A DNA stretch of 64,000 nucleotides from Crocinitomix sp. (GCA_013138735.1 WTCE01000039.1:1-64000); one strand, 5' to 3'. Numbered from the stretch's first letter, positions 47,801 to 56,740 are shown. Made by a program: numbers and translations. The notes: generated by a model from the letters alone, not told the origin.

Positions 47801-48145
47801 AAGCTTTGCTTTGCTCCATAACTCGCTTTCTAACTGATTCTTATTTATTGCTGTTATTTCAGGATCTTCATCAATCAATTGCTCGAGTTGCGATTTAATA
47901 GCTGCGTGAATCTGATTTTGGTTAGAAAAAAGGTAAGACAGGCCTGTTTTTCTTAAAAAAACACTTTCTCCTGAAATTTGAAACAGCACATCAGGTCTTA
48001 ATTCACCATTTCGATCTGCAATTTGTCCTTGATTTTCTATAAATTTTGATGGCCTATTTACAGCCGAGAAGTCGCTTAGTTGCCCAAAAACAATTTGAGA
48101 GCATCCCACTAGAATAAACAGAGATATAAAAAAGCAGGTTTTCAT
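44828..48145 (-). CDS. T9SS cargo: DUF7948, SBBP propeller, PKD, CHU_C (paralogue 2)
   Basis: This protein is 1105 aa from the ATG at 48145 (an ATG at 48154 and a TTG at 48181 would give longer forms). The signal peptide MKTCFFISLFILVGCSQIVF also contains a lipobox-like VGC, but the VFGQ cleavage site is more likely. DUF7948 follows (FIENQGQIADRNGELRPDVL), then seven or eight SBBP blades (FDPSGARLWATYFGGPGED), TSCTPCNGSATVDL, a PKD domain (SWDFGDDATSLLEEPVHVYD) and CHU_C (FTPGNDEANNLFYF, RWGGEVFQF). About half of residues match paralogue 1 by eye. Probably adhesive and surface-exposed. Confidence 0.9.
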   Translation of the reverse strand: MKTCFFISLFILVGCSQIVFGQLSDFSAVNRPSKFIENQGQIADRNGELRPDVLFQISGESVFLRKTGLSYLFSNQNQIHAAIKSQLEQLIDEDPEITAINKNQLESELWSKAKLQVHQVDMNFLNVNENVEIQKDGKSNDYTNYYYGHCADGILDVRNYDKVNYQNIYEGIDATFYGADNGNGLKYDFIVRPFADPTQIQLEWQGADSVFLSQNGELVIENRFTSIYESIPKVYQIIQNDTLFIAAHYHLEQGTKGSTIVRFDLVEYNPNFSLIIDPWVTNYGGEGVDYGLEVDTDPEGNVVMSGETFSATAIAEAGFQMVFGGGSSDSFLAKFNENGVRLWATYYGGAVGLRERGNGVATDSDGNVYVGGATGSTESIATVGAFQPDYGGGLFDSYIAKFDPSGARLWATYFGGPGEDYGMNIGVDIYDNAYIVGYTFSTAAISFDGHQMDLGGFADGFLVKFDPDGNREWATYYGGLNAELIHDVEGDKFGNIVLSGVTTSSEQISTPGVFQEEFAGGQDAFLVKFEQDGTRIWGTYFGLLLVERGDAVTTDTVGNVYMAGKVTTSTGAATPGAFQMENGGISDAFLSKFDPDGNQLWATYVGGELIDYAYAVDVDPISNNVLIAGQTASEDFPTATCAVQNELTGEINAFVTQFLPDGELFCSSYLGVLFEEENVLTVKDCWVYVVGSTKGNMATPGAHQTTYGGDDFDSFLGRVHLASCELTIPELTTYDTESTNVTSCTPCNGSATVDLSDFCLHPRALKTYIWSNGVEEWYTTETMSTISDICEGEYWVEVTINCDQPDTFYFEIDNTASITAEFNMTDVCVGEEVSFTNTSFTIFGDIISNSWDFGDDATSLLEEPVHVYDEPGIYEVELTVENDSECLDSLILTLEVFPNYALVIDTTICQGEMLTLPDGSTITINSDDNWEGTFTSEHGCDSTITVNIEVIAPFFTTVTVYINTGDVYNFPDGTFDTINVDTEHTSFLQTTAFCDSTILTKIIVFDVPEPPVNSSFLAPNIFTPGNDEANNLFYFPSEGVENFSCVVNNRWGGEVFQFNSISDKWDGTNSANGKDCPDGVYFYTYNVTFISDDPSQGQGTVQLLR

Positions 48146-48251
48146 TAATAACATTAAGCAGTTACAGCGTTGACGCACCAAATAATTATAGGTTTTTTTG
48201 CAGCTAACTCTGAACTACTTCGAAGATACATGAAAAATGTGACTTTCAAAT

Positions 48252-48280
48252 AAAAATGGCCCGCCAAGGCGAGCCATTAA
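48252..48280 (-). terminator. Rho-independent terminator for the DUF2795 gene
   Basis: On the minus strand, AATGGCTCGCC and GGCGGGCCATT form a hairpin with a short TT loop, followed by TTTTATTT. It lies directly after the stop of the 73-aa protein. Confidence 0.85.
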
Positions 48281-48289
48281 ATTTAAATT

Positions 48290-48511
48290 TTAATATTCAT
48301 CTTCGTTAAAGAAGAAGTCATCTTTGGTGGGATAATCCGGCCAAATCTCTTCGATACTTTCGTACGACTCTCCTTCATCTTCTATTTCTTGTAAATTCTC
48401 CGTTACCTCGAGAGGGGCTCCTGTTCTCATTGCAAAATCGATTAATTCATCTTTTGCAGCTGGCCAAGGCGCATCTTCTAAATATGAAGCTAATTCCAAC
48501 GTCCAATACAT
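48290..48511 (-). CDS. DUF2795 family small protein
   Basis: This 73-aa acidic protein has WTLELASYLEDAPWPAAKDE followed by LIDFAMRTGAPLEVTENLQEI, which is the DUF2795 pattern (aromatic, PA-KDELI-A, GAP-EV-ENL). It ends in a stretch rich in Asp, Glu and Phe. No biochemical role is known for the family. Its own terminator follows. It lies near the adenosyltransferase gene but is not obviously related. Confidence 0.85.
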   Translation of the reverse strand: MYWTLELASYLEDAPWPAAKDELIDFAMRTGAPLEVTENLQEIEDEGESYESIEEIWPDYPTKDDFFFNEDEY

Positions 48512-48593
48512 ACTCTTATAATTTCATTTTGGCGCAAAAGTAATTTTTTTAAGCTTACATCCAAGTTATTTATCATTTTTTTTTCAATTTCTT

Positions 48594-49142
48594 CTACATT
48601 TTTGGTTTCCAAGCTATCTCCTCTGCTCCCAATTTTGCCGTTACATATCTACCATAAACGAAGAGATAATCACTTAATCTGTTTAAAAACGCCATTATTA
48701 AAGGGTTCAATTCAGATTCCTCGTTTAATTCAGTAACAATTCGCTCTGCACGTCTGCAAACACATCTCGTAATGTGACAAAATGAAACCGTTTCATGCCC
48801 ACCAGGTAGCACAAAAAATTTCATTGGTTCTAATTTTGTTTCCATTTCATCTATGCTCAACTCTAATCGCGTCAAATCTTCTTCTTTAATTTCAGGCAAT
48901 TGCATTTTTCCTTTTTCAGGATCTGATGCCAGCCATGAGCCTATTGTAAACAAACGATCTTGAATGAAAATTAATTCTTCTTTAAATTGTTCATCCAAGA
49001 CTCTATCTCTCAATAAACCAACATAAGCGTTAAGTTCATCAACTGTTCCATAGGCATCTATTCGCAAGGCATATTTCGGCACACGTGTGCCACCTATCAA
49101 TCCTGTTTTACCTTTGTCGCCTTTTTTTGTATATACTTTCAT
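48594..49142 (-). CDS. Cob(I)yrinic acid a,c-diamide adenosyltransferase, PduO type
   Basis: This ATP:cob(I)alamin adenosyltransferase makes adenosylcobalamin from corrinoid and ATP, in the cytoplasm. The 182-aa protein has the N-terminal ATP site VYTKKGDKGKTGLIGGTRV, DAYGTVDELNAYVGLLRD, and the C-terminal CHITRCVCRRAERIVTEL with the conserved Arg and Glu. PduO-type proteins are trimeric with sites at subunit interfaces. It is 82 bases upstream of the DUF2795 gene on the same strand and could be cotranscribed. Confidence 0.95.
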   Translation of the reverse strand: MKVYTKKGDKGKTGLIGGTRVPKYALRIDAYGTVDELNAYVGLLRDRVLDEQFKEELIFIQDRLFTIGSWLASDPEKGKMQLPEIKEEDLTRLELSIDEMETKLEPMKFFVLPGGHETVSFCHITRCVCRRAERIVTELNEESELNPLIMAFLNRLSDYLFVYGRYVTAKLGAEEIAWKPKM

Positions 49143-49186
49143 ATTATAGTAATTAGATCGCTGCGCTGCTAGTACTTAGACCACTC

Positions 49187-49201
49187 TCCGCCTTAGGCGG
49201 A
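49187..49201. repeat. Palindrome TCCGCC-TTA-GGCGGA
   Basis: A 15-bp near-perfect inverted repeat lies in the gap between the methyltransferase and adenosyltransferase genes. The core matches the palindrome at 13905-13921. Confidence 0.6.
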
Positions 49202-49264
49202 TCATTGTTAGACTGCGTTTTGACCTTTTTTTAAATTCAGTGTTACGTTTTAAGTGTTTTCTTT

Positions 49265-49292
49265 CCTCTTGCCTCTTGCCTCTTGCCTCTTA
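49265..49292. repeat. Tandem heptamer CCTCTTG x4
   Basis: Three perfect CCTCTTG copies are followed by a CCTCTTA. Read on the minus strand they lie in the gap between the methyltransferase and adenosyltransferase genes. Single CCTCTTGCC copies also occur near 52872-52880. Confidence 0.8.
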
Positions 49293-49316
49293 TTTAAAAA
49301 TTCTTTCTTCTTTGCT

Positions 49317-50078
49317 CTAAAACTTCACCACAAAATCTTGTTTTCGTTGAGTTGGGCGTTTGCAAACTATGCCTAATCGAAACAAATCTATGCTGACATT
49401 GATACGCTCATCTGCTTTAATTTTCTCCCAAGCCATTTCCATTTCTGGACTCCAATAAATATCGTCCAATATAATAAACGTATCGTCATGGCTATTGTTC
49501 ATGGCAAATTCAAAATAGGCCAATGTTGGTTCTAATTGATGATTTCCGTCAATATAAATGAGGTCAAATATTTTATTTTCCTGCTTCAGTTCTGCTAGCG
49601 ACTTCGTGAATTCACCTAACCTTGTTTCAATCTGATTATAACCTAACGTTTTAAAATTTTCCTTGGCCAGTTCCAACACCTCACTACAACCTTCTAAGGT
49701 TACTATTTCGTTTGTATGTTTCGCTAAATACGCCGTACCAATCCCTAAGGACGCACCCACCTCTAATACCTTATCAACATTATAAAAGTGGCACAATCGC
49801 GCTAATAACCCACCAAATTTCGAATTTGTAGCGGCATGTTTCGCTATTGAGGATACAGCACGTTCGGCCTGATTTTCTTTTTTTGAACCTGCCCCTAATT
49901 CATCAAAACGAATTTTCTTTTTTGACTTTAATAAAGCAGTTCGCAAGGCTTCAATATCAGGATCAATCCCTGCCTTGTGTTTTTTAATGATTTCATTATA
50001 GAATTCAAATACAAAGGGCGAATGGATTCCGTGCGCATTAACACGTGCTTTTCGATATTTCAAATAGGCCTTAAGCAT
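49317..50078 (-). CDS. Class I SAM-dependent O-methyltransferase
   Basis: This 253-aa protein has the SAM-binding motif I in KVLEVGASLGIGTAYLAKHT, EIVTLEGCSEVLELAKENF, and DLIYIDGNHQLEPTLAYF, with IILDDIYWSPEMEMAWEK typical of caffeoyl-CoA/catechol-O-methyltransferase-like enzymes (Methyltransf_24). The N-terminal 60 residues (RKARVNAHGIHSPFVFEF) form a small extra domain. The substrate is unknown. It is divergent from the DUF4301 gene. Confidence 0.85.
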   Translation of the reverse strand: MLKAYLKYRKARVNAHGIHSPFVFEFYNEIIKKHKAGIDPDIEALRTALLKSKKKIRFDELGAGSKKENQAERAVSSIAKHAATNSKFGGLLARLCHFYNVDKVLEVGASLGIGTAYLAKHTNEIVTLEGCSEVLELAKENFKTLGYNQIETRLGEFTKSLAELKQENKIFDLIYIDGNHQLEPTLAYFEFAMNNSHDDTFIILDDIYWSPEMEMAWEKIKADERINVSIDLFRLGIVCKRPTQRKQDFVVKF

Positions 50079-50171
50079 TTTTTAGGCAAAGATAATAACC
50101 TGAGTTGATATTATGAGCTGTCTGTCTTTTTGCTCCCCAATTGGGCAATTAATTGGAAAAGATAAAACTTA

Positions 50172-50179
50172 TATCTTTG
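50172..50179 (+). promoter_or_regulatory. -7 promoter box of the DUF4301 gene
   Basis: TATCTTTG matches TAnnTTTG, 33 bases before the ATG at 50212. A TTGG at 50153-50156 lies 15 bases upstream, short of the usual 17-23. Confidence 0.5.
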
Positions 50180-50211
50180 TCTCGCGTATTTAAGTAAAGC
50201 AAATAGAACGA

Positions 50212-51630
50212 ATGAACTTAGTGGATAAAATCGAGCGGCAAAAGGAAAAAATTGAAAGAGGTAATCCTAAAATTGAACTTTTAGGATCTTGCAGATCTAA
50301 TAATGGGATTACAATTTTAAATCCCGAAGCAATAAAAAGCGCCATCAACTTGTACGACAGTCGCATAAATAATTTGGACATCAGCTTTTTTATTCCATCT
50401 AGTGGATCTGGATCTCGAATGTTTGGCGCGGCTTATGATTTCATTAAGAGTGATAATCCTTGTGAAGAAACCATTGAGTTTATTGAACATTTGATTAATA
50501 GCATTGAATCATTTGCCTTTTATAATAAATTGCCTGAAACGACAAAAGATGACCTTAAAACTGGCGCAATTAACATTGAGGAATTTTTAAAACTAATCTT
50601 AAATGAGGATGGTTTTAATTTTGGTAACCGCCCAAAGGGTCTTATCCCTTTTCACCGTTACGGGAATTTTATCATCAATCCTTTTCAAGAACACATCTTG
50701 CAAGGAGCTGAAATTGGCGGTGACAAAGCGCGATTCCACTTCACAATAAATGCAAGATTTACAGATCAAATTAAGCATAGCATTAAAATCTTAAGAGAAA
50801 TTACTGGGATCAATTTTTACTTTGATTTTTCAGTACAAGACGAAACTTCTAACTCAATTGCTTTTGATGAAAACGGAGACGCTTTATATGATGAAGGAGA
50901 ATTGGTGAGGAGACCTGCTGGACATGGCACCTTAATTCAAAATTTAAATGCGGTTAACGCGGATTTAATTTTGATCAGAAATATAGATAATGTACAGCAT
51001 CACGATCATGCTAAAAAGTCTGTTGATTCGAGAAAAATGTTGGCAGGCGCCTTGTTAGAATTTCAAGCGAAGGTTTTCGATATATTAATAAAAATTGAGA
51101 ATGGGGATTCATTTCAAGCTGAAGTTGCTAACTTGAACAATGCTTATGATTTAAAATTGACAGCTGACGTTTTATCAAATGTTGAAAAAATTAAAGCAAT
51201 TTTAAACCGCCCATCTAGAATTTGCGGCATGGTTCGTAATGAGGGACAACCAGGAGGTGGTCCATTTTGGGTGAAGGATGATGATGGTTATGAAACGCGG
51301 CAAATTGTTGAAAAATCACAAATTTCAGCAAAATCGACTCAGTTAACAATGCTGATTAAATCCACCCACTTTAATCCAGTAGAAATTATTTGTGCACCAA
51401 GAAACTACAAGGGTGAAAAGTTTAATTTAGAAGCTTTTAATGACGATTCTCAATATTTCATAGTTAATAAAACCTACAAAGGTAAGTCCGTTCAGTTTAT
51501 TGAGCAACCCGGCCTTTGGAATGGCGGAATGGCGAAATGGAACACGCTGTTTTATGAAATTGGTAACGACTGTTTTAGTCCAGTTAAAACGGTTTTAGAT
51601 TTGTTGAAGCCACTGCACCGCAATGCCTAG
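50212..51630 (+). CDS. DUF4301 family protein
   Basis: This 472-aa cytosolic protein has FFIPSSGSGSRMFGAAYDFI near the N-terminus and PKGLIPFHRYGNFIINPFQE. It also has RRPAGHGTLIQNLNAVNADL followed by IFIRNIDNVQHHDH, then CGMVRNEGQPGGGPFWVKD. These are the conserved blocks of DUF4301, a Bacteroidota family with a nucleotidyltransferase-like look (GSGSR near the start, a sugar-pyrophosphorylase-type P-loop). The function is unproven. Its stop codon lies inside a 20-bp perfect palindrome. Confidence 0.85.
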   Translation: MNLVDKIERQKEKIERGNPKIELLGSCRSNNGITILNPEAIKSAINLYDSRINNLDISFFIPSSGSGSRMFGAAYDFIKSDNPCEETIEFIEHLINSIESFAFYNKLPETTKDDLKTGAINIEEFLKLILNEDGFNFGNRPKGLIPFHRYGNFIINPFQEHILQGAEIGGDKARFHFTINARFTDQIKHSIKILREITGINFYFDFSVQDETSNSIAFDENGDALYDEGELVRRPAGHGTLIQNLNAVNADLILIRNIDNVQHHDHAKKSVDSRKMLAGALLEFQAKVFDILIKIENGDSFQAEVANLNNAYDLKLTADVLSNVEKIKAILNRPSRICGMVRNEGQPGGGPFWVKDDDGYETRQIVEKSQISAKSTQLTMLIKSTHFNPVEIICAPRNYKGEKFNLEAFNDDSQYFIVNKTYKGKSVQFIEQPGLWNGGMAKWNTLFYEIGNDCFSPVKTVLDLLKPLHRNA

Positions 51631-51638
51631 GCATTGCG
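51619..51638. repeat. 20-bp perfect palindrome over the DUF4301 stop codon
   Basis: CGCAATGCCTAGGCATTGCG is a perfect inverted repeat centred on CTAG, including the TAG stop. It lacks a T-run. It resembles a restriction/recombination site or an mRNA end-stabiliser. Confidence 0.8.
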
Positions 51639-51885
51639 TAATTTATCAATGTACAATGTGCAATTATCAATACGTTTTGACGGTTTTTTTTATGGGCAAA
51701 ATTAGGCAAGAGTCAAAATGAGTCATTAGTCAAAAAATTGATAATTGACCATCAAAATCATCCATTTTTGCCTAGTGCGACATACTCTAGCACTTTCAAA
51801 AGGCACTTAATTAACATTTATTAAGCTTCTCTGACACAATAAACACCTGACAAATTGCGTTACTTTAGTTATAATCAAATTAAGT

Positions 51886-52317
51886 ATGAAGCAATCAGTT
51901 ATTTTCGTTTTGTTAGTTGCAATGTTATTGCCATTCGCAACCTATGCAGAAAAGATTCAAGTAAATATTAAAGGTATTCGCAATTTAAAAGGTACAATTC
52001 GCATAGCTGTCTTTAAAGACAATGAAAGTTTTAAGAAAGAAGAACCCTTCAAGACAATTGAAGTTAAGAAAAGAGGTTTGTTTAAAGGTAGCCTCAATTG
52101 TAGTTTTGATCTGCCAACGGGCGTTTTTGCCTTGGCACTTTTGGATGACGAAAACAATAATGAGGAAATGGACAAAGGTTTTTTCGGAATTCCAGAAGAA
52201 GGTTTTGGCTTTTCGAATTATGAGCATACAGGTATTTTTGCACCTGTGTTTAACGACTTTAAGTTTTTCGTAAAAAAAGGGATAACAAAAGTCAAAATGA
52301 CACTAAAGTATATGTAA
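51886..52317 (+). CDS. DUF2141 family secreted protein
   Basis: This 143-aa protein has a signal peptide (1-21, ending FATYAEK). The mature part has the DUF2141 layout: IQVNIKGIRNLKGTIRIAVF, FDLPTGVFALALLDDENNN, and the GFFGIPEEGFGFSNY motif. It is a periplasmic beta-sandwich. Function unknown. It converges on a lipoprotein gene with a gap of 18 bases and no clear terminator. Confidence 0.9.
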   Translation: MKQSVIFVLLVAMLLPFATYAEKIQVNIKGIRNLKGTIRIAVFKDNESFKKEEPFKTIEVKKRGLFKGSLNCSFDLPTGVFALALLDDENNNEEMDKGFFGIPEEGFGFSNYEHTGIFAPVFNDFKFFVKKGITKVKMTLKYM

Positions 52318-52335
52318 TACTAAGGTTCTTAAGCT

Positions 52336-52749
52336 CTAGCGCTTACCTTTAAAGTACGCATAACCATTTTCTCCGATAGATTCCCAACGCTTATCAAAAA
52401 ACAAGCTGTCTTCCTTAAAGATCACGGTATAATAATAAGTATAATGCGTGTCATCATTTTCCACCACAGTTTCGAGAGCGATATTATCTTGAATTTCTTT
52501 GCCGTCAAAGCTAAACACTTCTCCAATATTTTTTATATAATGAGTTGAAGCGCCCTCTTCAAGCGGTTCTACTAATGCTCCCGCGGCCTTTGTTGTATCA
52601 TTTATTTCACCGGTCCCAAATTCGTTGTGCTCAATTATCTCTCCTGTATATTCTCCTGCGTATTTAAACACAAATTCTTCTTCATCCTTATTACAGGAAT
52701 TGAGTGAGCACACTGCAACTAATAAAATAAAAACTAAACCATTCTTCAT
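52336..52749 (-). CDS. Hypothetical lipoprotein, 137 aa
   Basis: The signal peptide ends in the lipobox SLNSC (Cys about 19). The mature part is a small beta-rich domain with KYAGEYTGEIIEHNEFGTGE and HYTYYYTVIFKEDSLFFDKR, resembling lipocalin-like or Ig-like outer-membrane lipoproteins. No family is recognised. It converges on the DUF2141 gene. Confidence 0.7.
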   Translation of the reverse strand: MKNGLVFILLVAVCSLNSCNKDEEEFVFKYAGEYTGEIIEHNEFGTGEINDTTKAAGALVEPLEEGASTHYIKNIGEVFSFDGKEIQDNIALETVVENDDTHYTYYYTVIFKEDSLFFDKRWESIGENGYAYFKGKR

Positions 52750-52895
52750 ACTATGATAAACGTAAAACTGTACCTATTGGTTGGGTGTGATTCAGTGTTG
52801 GTGTTGAGTTGAGTGTTAATGTTTTTTGAAAATTTCCTTTACATTTTTGCCTTTTGATAACTGAAACGTTGCCTCTTGCCTAAACAGCCTCAATC

Positions 52896-52928
52896 AAAAA
52901 AAGTTGCCCTATTAATAGGACAACTTTT
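52896..52928 (-). terminator. Rho-independent terminator after rho
   Basis: On the minus strand AAAAGTTG(T)CCTATTAATAGG(G)CAACTTTT folds as a long stem with one internal mismatch, and a T-run follows. It lies about 23 bases after the stop of rho. Confidence 0.9.
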
Positions 52929-52950
52929 AAATAAAATATTTCGTTTTTAA

Positions 52951-54771
52951 TTATCCGTTCATGGAAATCAAGAATTCTTCATTTGATAATGTTCCTTGGA
53001 TGCGTTCTTTAACGAATTCCATTGCTTCAACAGGGTTCATATCTGCTAAGTATTTACGTAAGATCCAGATGCGTTGTAAGGCTTCTTTACTCATCAATAA
53101 ATCTTCACGTCTTGTACCTGATCCGGTAATGTCGATTGCTGGATAAATTCTACGATTAGAAATTTTACGATCTAATTGTAACTCCATATTACCTGTTCCT
53201 TTGAATTCCTCAAAGATAACCTCATCCATTTTAGATCCTGTCTCGGTTAATGCAGTTGCCAAAATTGTTAAAGAACCACCGTTCTCAATTTTTCTTGCTG
53301 CTCCAAAGAAACGTTTTGGTTTATGTAAAGCATTTGCATCTACACCACCAGAAAGTACCTTCCCTGAGGCTGGTTGCACTGTATTATAAGCTCTTGCTAA
53401 ACGGGTAATGGAATCTAATAAAATAACTACATCATGTCCACATTCAACCATACGTTTTGCTTTTTCCAAAACAATATTCGCTAGTTTAACGTGTTTATCA
53501 GCTGGCTCATCAAATGTTGAAGCAACTACCTCAGCATTTACTGAACGTGCCATATCTGTTACTTCCTCAGGACGTTCATCAACTAACAATACAATTAAGT
53601 ATACCTCTGGATGATTCGCCGCAATTGCATTCGCAACATCTTTTAATAAAACCGTTTTACCTGTTTTTGGTTGCGCAACAATCATTCCTCTTTGCCCCTT
53701 ACCAATTGGCGCAAACAAATCCATGATCCGTGTTGAAATCGACTCGTTTTTATGTCCTGTGATATTAAATTTATCCTGCGGAAATAAGGGAGTCAAATAT
53801 TCAAAAGGAACACGATCTCTAACGTAATTCGGTTCTCTTCCGTTGATGCTTTCAACACCAATTAATGGGAAATATTTTTCACCTGTTTTTGGCGGACGAA
53901 TAGGCCCTTTAACAGTATCACCTTTTTTCAAACCATAGCGTTTAACTTGGCTTTGTGAAACATAAACATCATCAGGAGATGGCAGGTAACTATAATCAGA
54001 TGACCTCAAGAAGCCATAGCCATCTTGCATCATATCTAAAACACCTTCACTAATAATCAATCCATCAAAATTATATCCGTAAAAATCTTCGACAGACTTT
54101 TTGCGGTTATTTGGGTTGTTATTATTGGAGTTGTTGCTATTACCGCTGTTGCTACTATTGCCGCTACTGCTGTTGCCGCTATTTTGACTACTTCTATTCT
54201 GCTGATTCGCTCTATCTCGCGCAGATTGTTCCTGCGGATTTTGACGATTATCGTTTGTTTTTGGTTTTCTTCGGCGATTTTGTTTGTCCTCTGACTTTTC
54301 TTCAGATTTTTCTTCGGACTTCGCTTCGGACTTCGCTTCGGACTTTTCTTCAGATTTCTCTTCAGACTTATCTTCGGATTTCCCTTTAGGTTTTACCCTA
54401 GATTTCGGTTCAGACTTTTCTTCAGATTTCGCTTCCACTACTTTCTCTTCAGGTTTCTTTTCCTCAGGCTTCTCTTCAACTTCGGCTGGTTTTTCTTCAA
54501 CTTCCGCCGTTTTCTCTTCAACCGCTTCAACAGACGCTTTTATCTTCGTTGAAAATAAATCATCTGCACTAGGAACAGCCTTTTTACGTCTGCGTTTGCG
54601 TTTTGGCGCATCATCAGTTGCTTCGGGTTGCTTCTCAGTTTTAGGCTGCGCCTGAATCATATCTATGATTTCTTTCTTCTTTAAAGCGGCGGCTCCTTCA
54701 ATCCCTAAATTTTTGGCTATCTCTCTTAATTCCGCTACTTTTTTAGCGTTTAGATCTGAAATGTCAGTCAT
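52951..54771 (-). CDS. rho: Transcription termination factor Rho with long low-complexity insert
   Basis: Rho is a hexameric RNA-dependent ATPase that ends transcription. Translation is taken from the ATG at 54771 (606 aa); an in-frame extension to 54870 lies in the leader. Domains: Rho_N ([20 protein letters not shown], about 1-40); a 190-residue low-complexity insert with EKSEEKSE-, [10 protein letters not shown]-type repeats and Asn/Ser runs; an RNA-binding S1-like domain ([16 protein letters not shown]); then the ATPase core with Walker [42 protein letters not shown], and [20 protein letters not shown]. Bacteroidota Rho proteins are known to carry such inserts. Confidence 0.96.
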   Translation of the reverse strand: MTDISDLNAKKVAELREIAKNLGIEGAAALKKKEIIDMIQAQPKTEKQPEATDDAPKRKRRRKKAVPSADDLFSTKIKASVEAVEEKTAEVEEKPAEVEEKPEEKKPEEKVVEAKSEEKSEPKSRVKPKGKSEDKSEEKSEEKSEAKSEAKSEEKSEEKSEDKQNRRRKPKTNDNRQNPQEQSARDRANQQNRSSQNSGNSSSGNSSNSGNSNNSNNNNPNNRKKSVEDFYGYNFDGLIISEGVLDMMQDGYGFLRSSDYSYLPSPDDVYVSQSQVKRYGLKKGDTVKGPIRPPKTGEKYFPLIGVESINGREPNYVRDRVPFEYLTPLFPQDKFNITGHKNESISTRIMDLFAPIGKGQRGMIVAQPKTGKTVLLKDVANAIAANHPEVYLIVLLVDERPEEVTDMARSVNAEVVASTFDEPADKHVKLANIVLEKAKRMVECGHDVVILLDSITRLARAYNTVQPASGKVLSGGVDANALHKPKRFFGAARKIENGGSLTILATALTETGSKMDEVIFEEFKGTGNMELQLDRKISNRRIYPAIDITGSGTRREDLLMSKEALQRIWILRKYLADMNPVEAMEFVKERIQGTLSNEEFLISMNG

Positions 54772-54978
54772 AAATATTTTTTGATTCGATTTTTTCTTAG
54801 AATGAAATTCGGTGTGTGAAATGTGAGAGCTGATCGAAATAATCTCTCTAGATTTAATGCAATAATACAAATATTAATTTAAAAAGGGGGCTAGCTGTCG
54901 AATTTATTCGAAATACTTACTAACCTATACCTGTTCGTTAAGGCGATTCCTAATGGGATAAAAAGCCACTAAAACATA

Positions 54979-54986
54979 TATATTTG
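54979..54986 (+). promoter_or_regulatory. -7 promoter box of glmM
   Basis: TATATTTG matches TAnnTTTG, 59 bases before the GTG start of glmM at 55045. No clear -33 TTTG. Confidence 0.45.
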
Positions 54987-55044
54987 TGCTACGACATGTA
55001 TTATAGGAGTTGCACATGACAACTTCTTATTAAAACCATTTATT

Positions 55045-56433
55045 GTGACTTTAATCAAATCTATTTCAGGCATCAGGGGTACTATTGGAGGAAAACCAGG
55101 TGAAGGCCTAACTCCTGTAGACGCTACCAAATTTGCAGCAGCTTACGGAACTTGGATCATTCAAAATAACGTGGGTACGAAACCTACAATTGTAATTGGA
55201 CGAGATGCACGTATTTCCGGTCAAATGATCTCAGACTTAGTAACAAACACGCTACAAGGGCTGGGGATCAATGTCATTGATCTTGGATTATCTACTACTC
55301 CAACTGTTGAAGTTGCTGTTCCTTTGGAAAATGCACAAGGTGGTATTATTATTACGGCCAGTCATAATCCAAAACAATGGAATGCCTTAAAATTATTGAA
55401 TGAAAAAGGAGAATTCATTTCAGACACAGAAGGAAAAACAATATTAAGGTTTGCAGAAGAGGAAGCTTTTAATTTTGCCGAAGTTGATGACCTTGGTACT
55501 GTCACTAAAAACGATACTTATTTACAGAAACATATAGATGCCGTACTCAACTTAACACTTGTGGATGCAGCACTAGTTAAAGCCGCCAATTTTAAAATAG
55601 CTGTGGATGCTGTCAATTCAACAGGTGGAATATTCATACCAGCCTTACTTGAAGCACTTGGAGTTGAAACAATCTATAAATTATATTGTGATCCGACGGG
55701 ACAATTCCCGCATAACCCGGAACCATTGCCAGAAAACTTAACAGCAATTGCTGATAAGATTAAAGAAACAGGAGCCGATTTAGGTATTGTGGTTGATCCT
55801 GATGTAGATCGTTTAGCTTTTGTTTGTGAGGATGGCTCTATGTTTGGTGAAGAATATACGCTGGTGGCTGTAGCTGATTATGTGCTACAAAACACTCCAG
55901 GAAACACTGTTTCTAATTTATCATCAACCATCTCATTAAGAGAGGTGACCAACCGTTACGCTGGCAGTTCATATGAAGCGGCGGCTGTTGGAGAGGTTAA
56001 TGTTGTAAACAAAATGAAAGCGACCAATGCGGTAATTGGCGGAGAAGGTAATGGTGGTGTTATTTACCCTGAATCACATTATGGAAGAGATGCCTTAGTT
56101 GGTGTTGGTTTATTTTTGACGCAATTGGCTAAAGCAAAGATGACCTGTTCCGAATTAAGAGCAACTTATCCCAATTATTTCATTTCAAAGAATAAGATTC
56201 AACTTTCACCAAGCATGGATGTGGATGCTATTTTAGCCGCCGTGCAAAAAGAATATGCCAATCAAGAGATTGATACTACAGATGGTGTTAAAATTTATTT
56301 TGGTTCAGAATGGGCACATTTACGAAAAAGTAATACTGAACCAATTATTCGAATTTATTCAGAAAGTGAATCGGAAGAAAAAGCAAATCAACTGGCTTTT
56401 GACATCATGAAAACCATTCGATCGCTGTCGTAA
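55045..56433 (+). CDS. glmM: Phosphoglucosamine mutase GlmM
   Basis: GlmM interconverts glucosamine-6-P and glucosamine-1-P for UDP-GlcNAc synthesis. The 462-aa protein has the active phosphoserine in ITASHNPKQWNA (Ser106), the metal loop VDPDVDRLAF (Asp251, 253, 255), the sugar loop GGEGNGGVIYPE, and the phosphate loop RKSNTEPIIRIYSE. The start is GTG at 55045, giving the family-typical beginning MTLIKSISGIRGTIGG; no ATG precedes it nearby. With murB it supplies the cell-wall precursor pathway. It is monocistronic and divergent from rho. Confidence 0.93.
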   Translation: MTLIKSISGIRGTIGGKPGEGLTPVDATKFAAAYGTWIIQNNVGTKPTIVIGRDARISGQMISDLVTNTLQGLGINVIDLGLSTTPTVEVAVPLENAQGGIIITASHNPKQWNALKLLNEKGEFISDTEGKTILRFAEEEAFNFAEVDDLGTVTKNDTYLQKHIDAVLNLTLVDAALVKAANFKIAVDAVNSTGGIFIPALLEALGVETIYKLYCDPTGQFPHNPEPLPENLTAIADKIKETGADLGIVVDPDVDRLAFVCEDGSMFGEEYTLVAVADYVLQNTPGNTVSNLSSTISLREVTNRYAGSSYEAAAVGEVNVVNKMKATNAVIGGEGNGGVIYPESHYGRDALVGVGLFLTQLAKAKMTCSELRATYPNYFISKNKIQLSPSMDVDAILAAVQKEYANQEIDTTDGVKIYFGSEWAHLRKSNTEPIIRIYSESESEEKANQLAFDIMKTIRSLS

Positions 56434-56740
56434 CACGGTGTTATTCATCACGCTTTAAACGTATTACATCAATCATTCAATAGACTTCCCTATTTTCTTT
56501 AGACGGCTTATTATTCGACCATACAAATGAATAAGCTGTAATTATGACGAGAGTTTTCAACACCTGTTAATAACTATGCTGCTCAGAAACCATGTCCTCT
56601 CTCGGAATTTAATTATTTTAATGCTCCAATTTAAAAACAACTGAAGAATTGCTTGATCTTAATTACACAAGGATAAGCCATAATGGCATGATTATTTCTT
56701 TGAACGAGCTAAACAGACTATTGTTTTAGAAATTTAAACT
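56434..56740 (+). other. 307-base intergenic region upstream of the TPR/OmpA operon
   Basis: No convincing ORF, RNA or strong terminator is seen. TTTCTTTG near 56695-56702 is a poor match to TAnnTTTG. It likely contains the leader of the operon. Confidence 0.4.

Noticed and set aside
54111-54655. Plus-strand ORFs such as [17 protein letters not shown] and [12 protein letters not shown]
   Set aside because: They are antisense translations of the low-complexity Asn/Ser and EKSE repeats in rho.
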